From: JAFDZW01 sp038229915
Lineage (GTDB): Bacteria > Bacteroidota > Ignavibacteria > Palsa-1295
NCBI GenBank assembly: GCA_038229915.1
Contig: JBBRNY010000044.1
Span: forward strand, 1-19,827
DNA: 19,827 nt
Direction of reading: 5' to 3'
In this document: positions 7,577 to 14,287 of the stretch, piece after piece
Layout of the letters: every line of letters starts with the position of its first letter
Numbering within the stretch: the stretch's first letter is position 1
Translations under genes and position numbers: made by a program
Notes under the pieces: model-generated
The model's database searches: none
Seen by the model: the letters and a program-made list of their open reading frames with translations, nothing else
Told to the model about the DNA's origin: nothing

Positions 7577-8659
7577 TTAGTTGGCTTTTACTTTTGCGCC
7601 ATCTTTCAATTGTGATTGCCCGAACATGACCACGACGTCACCTGGCTTCAGTCCATCAAGAATTTCTGTTATTTCAGGATTCGAAGTCCCGATCTTTATA
7701 CCGCGAAGATGAGCTATTCCTTTATCATCCACAACAAAGATCTGAGTACGAGCACCATTGTTTATCACAGCCTGGGTCGGCGCGGTGATCGCATTATGTT
7801 CGGCTTCACGTTTGATCTCAGCGCGAGCAAACATCCCACTCTTGAGTGATTTATCATTGTTTGGCAATTCCACTTCAACGATATATGACCTTGCGGCGTC
7901 GGATTTATCTGAGATCGTAATGATCTTCCCTTCAATAATTTTTCCTGGGATCGCATCGACGGTGATCTTTACTCCATCGCCGATCTTTAATAATGGAATA
8001 TCAAGTTCGCCAACACCGATCTTCAACTTCATTTTTGAGTCATCGACTAGCATTGCTACTTTGTTGCCAGGGTTTAGCAACTCACCCTGATTAACAAATC
8101 GCATCGCGACCACGCCGGCAAACGGTGCTTTGACTGTTGCGTCAGAAAGCTGACGTTTTGCAAAACTTGTTGCTGACGAAGCGGCTTTGAGCTGGGCTTG
8201 ATAACTTTTTACTTGCAATTCTGCAAGTTCAGTTTGGCTCTTGGTCGAGGCTCCGGTCTTCGAAAGTTCGTTCGAGCGACCAAGATCGATCTTAGCTTTT
8301 TCGAGTGCGGCTTCTGCGGCAAGTGTTTGGGCTTCGGCTTGCTCGACGGCAATTGATTTGAGTTCGTTGTCAACGGTGACCAATGCCGAACCAGCACCGA
8401 CACGCGAGCCATTATTAACGTTTACCGAAAGAATACGTCCGTTGGTCTCGCTATTGACGGTCGCTTCGCGAATACCTTCGAGTGTACCTGTGGCACGCAT
8501 CGTTGCGGCAACAGGAGCCATCGCGACCGAGCCAGTCTTCACGGTGAACACATCAGAAGGTGCAGTGTCTGCACCATTTGATTTGTTGCAAGAATTTAGT
8601 GTCAATGCGGCAACAAGAGCGAGCGTTGCGATAGCGGATGATTTAATAGAAGTAGTCAT
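7577..8659 (-). CDS. RND efflux periplasmic adaptor (membrane fusion protein), lipoprotein
   Basis: A 360-residue adaptor that links the RND pump to the outer-membrane channel. The signal peptide ends in the lipobox LNSC with C24 as the lipidated cysteine, so it is probably anchored to the inner membrane by lipid. Domains in order: first half of the barrel-sandwich (lipoyl) hybrid at about 60-98 (GRILSVNVNNGSRVGAGSAL), a short coiled-coil hairpin at about 100-170, second lipoyl half at about 172-203 (ATVKAPFAGVVAMRFVNQGE), beta-barrel at about 205-283, and membrane-proximal domain at about 285-358 ending in LKPGDVVVMFGQSQLKDGA. The order and the V-K-A-P-F-x-G motif are typical of the HlyD/AcrA superfamily. 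The gene starts 50 nt after the channel gene ends and precedes the pump by 37 nt. The start ATG has no Shine-Dalgarno but lies in an A/T-rich stretch. Confidence 0.95.
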   Translation of the reverse strand: MTTSIKSSAIATLALVAALTLNSCNKSNGADTAPSDVFTVKTGSVAMAPVAATMRATGTLEGIREATVNSETNGRILSVNVNNGSRVGAGSALVTVDNELKSIAVEQAEAQTLAAEAALEKAKIDLGRSNELSKTGASTKSQTELAELQVKSYQAQLKAASSATSFAKRQLSDATVKAPFAGVVAMRFVNQGELLNPGNKVAMLVDDSKMKLKIGVGELDIPLLKIGDGVKITVDAIPGKIIEGKIITISDKSDAARSYIVEVELPNNDKSLKSGMFARAEIKREAEHNAITAPTQAVINNGARTQIFVVDDKGIAHLRGIKIGTSNPEITEILDGLKPGDVVVMFGQSQLKDGAKVKAN

Positions 8660-8709
8660 AAAATACTATAGTTGTACGGGTGAATACAGTTTAAAATTGT
8701 TGTTGGTGA

Positions 8710-10065
8710 TTAACGCAAGCCAAGTGCTTTTTTGTATTTTGCATCGGCGATCATCACATCGAATGTGGTTGTCGTCAGGTTTGCTTTTGCGTTTGCAAGC
8801 GTCGTCTGTGCATCAAGAAGTGTAATGAGTGTTGTCACTCCGTTATCATATTGCAATTTGACGATACGATAATTTTCGTCGGCACTGCTGAGCTGTTTAC
8901 GGGCGATCGAAATTCGTTCGACGGCATTGACTTTATCAAGTCGTGCACTTTCGAGTTCGAGTTTAATGCCATTGGTTGCTGCTTCTGTTTGAAAGCGTAG
9001 TTCTTCAAGTTGCGCCTCGGCTTCGTGTACTTTTGCGGTCGTACCAAAACCCGAAAAGAAATTCCATTGCAACTGCACTCCGCCAAGCAAGAGATCGGCG
9101 TCGCTCGAAAACTTGAGCGTCGTTTCTTGCCAGCCATAACTCGCGAACAGCGAGATACTCGGGAGGAAATCGCCCCAGTTGGCGCGCTTCACTCCTTGAA
9201 GTGCTTGTTCGGTGCGCATCAATTGTATCAGCTCTGGACGAGTAGCAAATGCTTTGTCGGCATCTTCGTTAAAGGCCGGTAAGGTGCTCCCAAATTGACT
9301 ACCATTGGTTGAAGCCATATCAGTGCTTCCGCCAACGAGTGCGGAAAGATCTTCCGCTTTTGGTATATTGATATCCGAATCATAATTTCGTTTGAGCAAA
9401 TTGTTAAAATTCGTTTTTGCAAGTTGCTCCATATTTTTTGCAGTAAGCACATCGCCTTGCGCAACGGCAACACCAACCTCGGCACGCAGCACGTCATTCT
9501 TCGGTGTTTTGTCGTTACTAAAAAGTGCTTGCGCCATTTTCAAATTTTCAGAAGCAAGCGCGACGGCATTTTCCCTAATAGCAACAAGCTCGTTTGCTTT
9601 TGCATAATTATAGTATGCTTCACTCACTTGATAGGTCACCGCGAGTTCTTTGGCGCTGACTTCGGCAGTCGAAGCATCGCGCAATGATTTCGAGACATCG
9701 GCTCCTTGCCAGATCGCATAATTTCCGATAGGCCATACAAATTCGAATTTGTTATCCCACGGCACGATACCAAGACCGGTCGTATTGAACGAGCCGACAT
9801 TTGGCAGGGTGATCGTGCGTCCGCCGCTATATTGTGTAAAGCGTGAAACGAAATCTAAGTGGGGTATCAATGCGGCATTTGATTCATCCACTTTCGCATC
9901 AGCATTTTTCCAACGAGCACGAGTCGCCATCACATCAGGATTTTGCGAGAGTGCTGTTTCGATATAACTTTTCAGTGCATCCGGGACTGCCGTTCGTTGT
10001 GCAACGCTGCTCGAGGCGGCAAATGCTATTACGATAAGGCTCAGAAGTAGGGTGGTACGTTTCAT
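8710..10065 (-). CDS. TolC-family outer-membrane efflux channel
   Basis: A 451-residue outer-membrane factor. The N-terminus (MKRTTLLLSLIVIAFA, with a likely cut after SSVA near residue 22) is a Sec signal peptide, and no lipobox cysteine is visible. The rest shows the duplicated OEP architecture: long amphipathic helices with Asn/Ala-rich heptads. The first half opens with SYIETALSQNPDVMATRARW and the second with AFATRPELIQLMRTEQALQG. Each half has a beta hairpin in the sequence PHLDFVSRF/FLPSISLFASYGW. It ends in the typical LDAQTTLANAKANL helix and ALGLR. The trimer forms the outer-membrane exit duct for the pump encoded downstream. It lies 36 nt after the regulator gene. Confidence 0.95.
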   Translation of the reverse strand: MKRTTLLLSLIVIAFAASSSVAQRTAVPDALKSYIETALSQNPDVMATRARWKNADAKVDESNAALIPHLDFVSRFTQYSGGRTITLPNVGSFNTTGLGIVPWDNKFEFVWPIGNYAIWQGADVSKSLRDASTAEVSAKELAVTYQVSEAYYNYAKANELVAIRENAVALASENLKMAQALFSNDKTPKNDVLRAEVGVAVAQGDVLTAKNMEQLAKTNFNNLLKRNYDSDINIPKAEDLSALVGGSTDMASTNGSQFGSTLPAFNEDADKAFATRPELIQLMRTEQALQGVKRANWGDFLPSISLFASYGWQETTLKFSSDADLLLGGVQLQWNFFSGFGTTAKVHEAEAQLEELRFQTEAATNGIKLELESARLDKVNAVERISIARKQLSSADENYRIVKLQYDNGVTTLITLLDAQTTLANAKANLTTTTFDVMIADAKYKKALGLR

Positions 10066-10101
10066 TGTTTTGAATTCAGCGATGATAGTAAACTTGTGTT
10101 A

Positions 10102-10890
10102 TTATGAAATGATAGCTTCTTCTTCAATAACGGGGTTGTTGGTGAAGCTTCCGGTCTTATTCGAAAATTCAAGCCCCAGTTGTTCGAATGATCTCCATTC
10201 GATTTTATCAAGATGAGCGCGGCCTTGTTCGGTCACGACATTTTCCAGAAGCATACGCTCGGTAAGATTATAAATGTAATTCCAATCAAGCAACTCAAGA
10301 TGTATGCCGCCGCTTCGAGCTGAAAATACAGAGTTCTGGGTGCACATACATTTATTGTACATCCTGAGTACACCGGTACCCGAAAGCCACATCGTCATGA
10401 CGAATGTAAACCCGTTGACTTCAGGTTTGACGTCTCCCTCAGCTTTAGCTTGCTCAGCTACTTCAATAAATTTCGACCAAATATTACCGGTAAACATCCC
10501 AAGTTCATCGATCAGCTCTTGACTGATGTTCGATTTTGCCGGTGGTTCTGATACATTCATAATACCAAACAAAAACTTTTCTTGCATCGCGAACATGCGA
10601 TAAGCATCACCGATAACCATTAATTTTTTAAGTCCGCGAGGATGTTTATCCGTCTCGGTGATGATCATCTCATGCAGGACTTCGAAGCCACGAAGAATGA
10701 GCCCCAGGAGCAATTCTTCTTTGTTTTTGTAGTAAAGGTAGATCGTCCCTTTGGCTAATTCGGCTGATTTTGCGATCTCATCCATCGTCGCAGTGCCCAC
10801 ACCACGGTCTTCAAAGACCTTTTGAGCAGCCTCAAGGATCTGATTCTTTCGGGCTTCGCGCTCGCGCTCTTTACGTTCGATAATACCCAT
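10102..10890 (-). CDS. TetR/AcrR-family repressor of the efflux operon
   Basis: A 262-residue transcriptional regulator. Residues 14-62 are a canonical TetR DNA-binding domain: KNQILEAAQKVFEDRGVGTA (helix 1), MDEIAKSAELAKGTIYLYYK (helix-turn-helix with recognition segment AKGTIYLYY), then NKEELLLGLI. The rest is a helical ligand-binding and dimerisation domain that I cannot assign to a subfamily. It is longer than most TetR proteins (about 190-220) and carries an unusual C-M-C pair (C181, C183) near the likely ligand pocket. It is the first gene of the four-gene efflux operon and lies directly below a promoter with a palindromic operator, so it most likely represses its own operon until a ligand binds. 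The ATG at 10890 leaves a leader of about 107 nt. Confidence 0.94.
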   Translation of the reverse strand: MGIIERKEREREARKNQILEAAQKVFEDRGVGTATMDEIAKSAELAKGTIYLYYKNKEELLLGLILRGFEVLHEMIITETDKHPRGLKKLMVIGDAYRMFAMQEKFLFGIMNVSEPPAKSNISQELIDELGMFTGNIWSKFIEVAEQAKAEGDVKPEVNGFTFVMTMWLSGTGVLRMYNKCMCTQNSVFSARSGGIHLELLDWNYIYNLTERMLLENVVTEQGRAHLDKIEWRSFEQLGLEFSNKTGSFTNNPVIEEEAIIS

Positions 10891-10975
10891 ATTGTTGTAA
10901 ATGAATCAGTTAAGAAGAATTCTCGATGCGTTTTTAGCCTCTTTACGCGTCATCATTTTTAATGTTTCAGCATAA

Positions 10976-10996
10976 AATAACTGACGGTCAGTCATT
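10976..10996. promoter_or_regulatory. Probable TetR operator at the efflux-operon transcription start
   Basis: An imperfect palindrome centred on 10986 with the perfect core ACTGACGGTCAGT (10980-10992) and matching A/T flanks. The size (13-21 bp, odd centre) is typical for a TetR-family dimer. It begins 8 nt past the -7 box of the operon promoter, so a bound repressor would cover the start site. Confidence 0.7.
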
Positions 10997-11003
10997 CATT
11001 GTG

Positions 11004-11035
11004 CAAAGATACATCATTTTCTAGCTGATTCCAAA
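11004..11035 (-). promoter_or_regulatory. Bacteroidota-type promoter of the efflux operon
   Basis: On the minus strand a TTTG (-33 element, 11032-11035) is followed after 20 nt by TATCTTTG (11004-11011), an exact match to the TAnnTTTG -7 box known from Bacteroides. Transcription should start near 10997, about 107 nt ahead of the tetR ATG. Confidence 0.75.
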
Positions 11036-11149
11036 TTATTTCTGAAAATTAATGACTAATTGATAAAATAGCCTAAGATTTCCGTTTCTAAAAGTGAGGA
11101 CGTATGATCCTTACAAATATTGTTGGGATATTGGTTTTTCTTTTTAAAA

Positions 11150-11168
11150 AATCTCCATTGAGGAGATT
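11150..11168. promoter_or_regulatory. Palindrome at the -33 region upstream of menG
   Basis: A perfect 7-bp inverted repeat, AATCTCC-ATTGA-GGAGATT, ending 16 nt before the menG -7 box. Its place over the -33 region suggests an operator or activator site. On the minus strand it is followed by a T run like a terminator, but no minus-strand gene upstream needs one. The remainder of the 310-nt gap between tetR and menG holds only the two promoters and the operator. Confidence 0.4.
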
Positions 11169-11184
11169 CAACGTAATAGAACCG

Positions 11185-11192
11185 TATTTTTG
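11185..11192 (+). promoter_or_regulatory. -7 box of the menG promoter
   Basis: TATTTTTG fits TAnnTTTG exactly. With the usual 6-7 nt to the start site, transcription would begin at about 11199, one or two bases before the menG ATG at 11201. The -33 element is poor: the nearest TTG is 24 nt upstream. Confidence 0.55.
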
Positions 11193-11200
11193 TACTGCAA

Positions 11201-11935
11201 ATGAACAAAACCGATTTTAACTTCACGAGCCGCGACGAGAAAAAAAAATATGTCCGCCAGATGTTCTCGAACATTGCCGGGCGATATGATTTTCTCAATC
11301 ATTTTCTCTCCGTTGGGCAAGATTATCGTTGGCGCCGCATTGCCGTTGGCATCGTCAAAAAGCATATCAAGACCGTAGCTCGGCCACAGATCCTCGATAT
11401 TGCTTGTGGCACCGGTGATCTCTCGTTCGAAGCGTTGCGCCAAGTCCCTTCGGCACATATTACCGGAATCGATCTTGCAAAACCAATGCTCGATGTGTTT
11501 CAAGAGAAGATCACTAAACGAAGTGTGAGCATCACGATCGCCGAGGGTGATGTCGAAGCATTGCAGTTTCTTGATAACACATTCGATGCCGTGACGATCG
11601 GGTTCGGCACGCGAAATTTTACAAATCTCGAGATCGCTTTCGCCGAGATCTATCGAGTCTTGAAACCCGGTGGTATTTTTGTCAATCTTGAACTCTCGAA
11701 GCCGAGACATTTTCCGATGAAGCAGTTCTATTCATTCTATAGTAGGTTTATGTTGCCACTGATTGGCAAAGGCATCTCAAAGAATGGTGAAGCTTATAGT
11801 TATCTTCCGGACTCTGTTCAGAAGTTTCCCGAACGAGAGGAGATCATCAGGACGCTATCGACCATCGGTTTCAAAAATGCCCGTTGGCGCGATCTTTCTG
11901 CCGGTATCGTCACGATGCATATCGGAGAGAAATAA
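11201..11935 (+). CDS. menG: Demethylmenaquinone methyltransferase (MenG/UbiE family)
   Basis: A 244-residue, full-length class I SAM methyltransferase that carries out the last step of menaquinone synthesis, C-methylation of demethylmenaquinone, at the cytoplasmic membrane face. The N-terminus VRQMFSNIAGRYDFLNHFLS is the UbiE/MenG signature. The SAM-binding loop is LDIACGTGDLS (65-75) with acidic D91 at the end of strand 2. The second signature is FDAVTIGFGTRNF (128-140), followed by EIYRVLKPGGIF, and the C-terminal YSYLPDSVQKFP motif is intact. In lineages without ubiquinone this enzyme serves menaquinone, which I infer here. It is first in a plus-strand run with the EnvC-like gene 63 nt downstream. 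The ATG at 11201 lies so close to the -7 box that the message is probably leaderless. Confidence 0.95.
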   Translation: MNKTDFNFTSRDEKKKYVRQMFSNIAGRYDFLNHFLSVGQDYRWRRIAVGIVKKHIKTVARPQILDIACGTGDLSFEALRQVPSAHITGIDLAKPMLDVFQEKITKRSVSITIAEGDVEALQFLDNTFDAVTIGFGTRNFTNLEIAFAEIYRVLKPGGIFVNLELSKPRHFPMKQFYSFYSRFMLPLIGKGISKNGEAYSYLPDSVQKFPEREEIIRTLSTIGFKNARWRDLSAGIVTMHIGEK

Positions 11936-11998
11936 TACCTGTCGCTCTTTTCCCTGATTGCGGGACAAACCTTCTTTGCACATCGTTATTCAAAAAGA

Positions 11999-13312
11999 AT
12001 GTCGCGACGGCTTGTTGTTTTGTGTGCTGTTCTATTGATCGCTTTGCTTTCGAGTAGCGCCGACTCTCGCCGCCCAAGAAAAAAAACTCCACCTAAACAC
12101 AAAGCAACGGCCGTTCATAAAGAGCGGCTCTCGAAACAATCAGAACTCGCGCGACTCAGAAAAGAAATTGCTGCGACCGAGCGGGAGTTGAACGCGCATA
12201 TCAAAAAAGAAAAACTGACGAAAAAACAATTATCGGTTGGTGATGCCCGAACCCGAGCTCTTCGTGCGAAGATCGCAAAGCTCCGCGGCGAAGCCGATGA
12301 ACTCAGTGCCGAGAAACAAGATCTTGATGTTTCGATCAAACAAACAGTTTCTACTATTGACACACTCAAGCACTCCTATGCGACCGATGCCATTCGCCGA
12401 TACACCAGTGGTGTTTTTCGTGAATCAGTAACCAGCGGCTCCGGCTTAGATGACCCTGCAACCGAAACCGCTCGACTGCGCAATGCGTATTTTACCTCTA
12501 TCGCCACAAAAGCACTCCATCACAATAAACAGACCCTCGATTCGACACAAACTTCGTTGAGCTCCGATCGCGATGAAGTCGCTTCGTTACTCAGCGATCA
12601 ACTTGGGGCGATCTCACAGACCAAGCAAGAGCAACAAAGCGCCGAAATAGCACAACAACAAAAAACGCGTGAACTTCAAACCATTGAAGTAAAAAAGCAA
12701 GCACTACAGAAAGAGCTTGATCGTCGCAAGCAAAGCGCAAAAAAACTTGAAGCAATTATTGCAAACCTTGCGGCTAAAGAAGAAGCCGAGAGTAAGCGAC
12801 GTAAAGAAATTCTGAAAAAACGAGAAGCCGAACGTCGCAGTAAACGCAAAGCAGGAAAGAAACTCACGACCAGCGAACAGCACCAAGAAAAACTTGACGC
12901 GCAAGAAGAAAAAAATCTCGCCGGACCGCACTCACTTTCTTGGCCCGTCAGTTCGCACCATATTGTACAAGCATTTGGCGAACAACGAAATAAAGAACTT
13001 GGCACGGTCACGATGAATCTTGGTATTGACATCGGTGCTTCATCAGGCTCATCGGTCAGAGCATCGGCAAATGGCAAGGTTGCGCTTGTCAGCTCACTGC
13101 CAAGTTATGGCACGTTGGTGATCGTGCGTCACGGCGGTGGCATACTTACGGTCTATGCCGATCTCAGTAGTGTTTCGGTTTCAAGTGGCGAAACAGTTTC
13201 CAAAGGCGATGTTGTTGGGCGCAGTGGCACCAATAGTGAACTCGGCGATATTTTGCACTTCGAAGTATGGAAGGGTAAGTCAAAACAAAACCCGATGCGT
13301 TGGTTGAAGTAA
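11999..13312 (+). CDS. EnvC-like murein hydrolase activator with degenerate LytM (M23) domain
   Basis: A 437-residue secreted protein. Residues 1-21 are a signal peptide (RRLVVLCAVLLIALLSSS). Residues about 40-125 and 180-305 are long, charged Lys/Glu/Gln-rich coiled coils, as in EnvC and related division factors. Residues about 312-437 form an M23/LytM domain. Active M23 peptidases have HxxxD and HxH zinc ligands. Here the first His is N340 (MNLGIDIG, D344 kept) and the first His of HxH is I418 (DILHFEVW, H420 kept). With two of the ligands lost it should not be a peptidase, which fits the EnvC/NlpD mode of activating cell-wall amidases during division. The amidase partner is not in the window. 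It lies 63 nt after menG and 6 nt before the VWA gene, so it is probably co-transcribed with the latter. Confidence 0.85.
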   Translation: MSRRLVVLCAVLLIALLSSSADSRRPRKKTPPKHKATAVHKERLSKQSELARLRKEIAATERELNAHIKKEKLTKKQLSVGDARTRALRAKIAKLRGEADELSAEKQDLDVSIKQTVSTIDTLKHSYATDAIRRYTSGVFRESVTSGSGLDDPATETARLRNAYFTSIATKALHHNKQTLDSTQTSLSSDRDEVASLLSDQLGAISQTKQEQQSAEIAQQQKTRELQTIEVKKQALQKELDRRKQSAKKLEAIIANLAAKEEAESKRRKEILKKREAERRSKRKAGKKLTTSEQHQEKLDAQEEKNLAGPHSLSWPVSSHHIVQAFGEQRNKELGTVTMNLGIDIGASSGSSVRASANGKVALVSSLPSYGTLVIVRHGGGILTVYADLSSVSVSSGETVSKGDVVGRSGTNSELGDILHFEVWKGKSKQNPMRWLK

Positions 13313-13318
13313 ATTTAT

Positions 13319-14221
13319 ATGTGGCAATACCGAATTATCATTATTGGTATTCTTTTTTTCTGTTCATTCCGACTCTCGGCACAACCTCAACTTGACCCAA
13401 CGGTAAACCTCAAAACCGGAAGCGGCATCAAGCTTCTTCCAACATTCATCAATGACACGCTCTATCTCCGAGCTTGGGACAAAACCAGTAGCGTCATCAA
13501 GCATCTCGACTCCTCTGATATTCTTATCTGGCGAGGAGTGGATACGGCTGAAATAATAAGTATCGAACCTACTTCACATCTTTCTACTAAAGAACTTTCA
13601 ATAAGTTTTGTGCTCGATAACTCGGCTTCGATGTTCCATTCTTATGATTCATTAACCAAGCATCTCGATGGGTTTCTTGATTCAATAGATGCCGGAGCAA
13701 CTATTGCGGCTATCACCTTTGACAATATCGAGCGCAAACCAACCTATGATGGTACCTCGAGAACGACATTGTTTCTTGCATCGATCGAAGCGACGACTGA
13801 TCGGGAGCGCATTAAGTCATTCTGGCATTTTTATGATTCGATCAGAACCGATTACACCCCATTGTATGATGCGATGTGGAAGTCGTATGAACATATCCGC
13901 GACAGGCGACAGCGCGGGGATTCATCGCGAACAGATATTATGCTTATTATCTCTGATGGCGAAGACAATGTTAGTGGAACAGGTATCACTCGTCTTCGTG
14001 AACTTGCCGATGCGATGCACGTAACGATGTATGTGGTGAATTATCGAGTCACACCGGCTGACCGATTGATGTGGCTTGTTCGCAGGACTCACGGACGATC
14101 ATTCGATGCGGCGAATCTTTCTGAGCTTCGTACGACAATAGACTATCTTCGGAAAGAATTAACTACTGGCTATAAAATAGTTTTTCGTTTCCCGTTCTTG
14201 GGTGCAGGATCGAAACGATAA
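13319..14221 (+). CDS. Secreted von Willebrand factor A-domain protein
   Basis: A 300-residue protein with a signal peptide (IIIIGILFFCSFRLSAQ, cut near residue 21) and then a beta-rich region (about 25-90). A VWA domain follows (about 92-280). All metal-ion-dependent adhesion site residues are present: D100-N-S102-A-S104 (DxSxS), T180 (YTPLYDA) and D213 (IISDGEDN). The domain should therefore bind a divalent cation and a protein ligand. Its specific role is unknown. It starts 6 nt after the EnvC-like stop, so the two are almost certainly translated from one message, which suggests a cell-envelope function connected with wall remodelling, though this is inference. There is no C-terminal transmembrane helix; the protein ends in a basic GAGSKR. 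Confidence 0.85.
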   Translation: MWQYRIIIIGILFFCSFRLSAQPQLDPTVNLKTGSGIKLLPTFINDTLYLRAWDKTSSVIKHLDSSDILIWRGVDTAEIISIEPTSHLSTKELSISFVLDNSASMFHSYDSLTKHLDGFLDSIDAGATIAAITFDNIERKPTYDGTSRTTLFLASIEATTDRERIKSFWHFYDSIRTDYTPLYDAMWKSYEHIRDRRQRGDSSRTDIMLIISDGEDNVSGTGITRLRELADAMHVTMYVVNYRVTPADRLMWLVRRTHGRSFDAANLSELRTTIDYLRKELTTGYKIVFRFPFLGAGSKR

Positions 14222-14228
14222 TACTGAG

Positions 14229-14273
14229 ATACTGTCATTGCGAGAACTTATGGACTTCTCGCAATGACAGTAT
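14229..14273. terminator. Long hairpin between convergent genes, probable bidirectional terminator or REP-like element
   Basis: A perfect 18-bp inverted repeat (arms 14229-14246 and 14256-14273, loop 9 nt) that fills the 66-nt gap between the convergent VWA and beta-propeller genes. On the plus strand it is followed by a T-rich but broken tract (ATGCTATTTCTTCC). The arm contains GTCATTGCGAG, a motif I recall as common in dispersed palindromes of many bacteria, so it may be a mobile REP-like repeat used as a terminator. Confidence 0.7.
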
Positions 14274-14287
14274 GCTATTTCTTCCTA

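Noticed and set aside
8241..8825. Plus-strand ORF of 194 residues opposite the adaptor and channel genes
   Set aside because: It spans the junction of two well-supported minus-strand genes and has Ser/Ala-rich shadow composition.
11150..11168. Minus-strand Rho-independent terminator upstream of menG
   Set aside because: The hairpin is followed by a T run on the minus strand, but there is no minus-strand gene upstream that it would end. A regulatory role at the menG promoter is more likely.
11168..11710. Minus-strand ORF of 180 residues opposite menG
   Set aside because: menG is full length with all family motifs. The antisense protein resembles nothing and would overlap the menG promoter.
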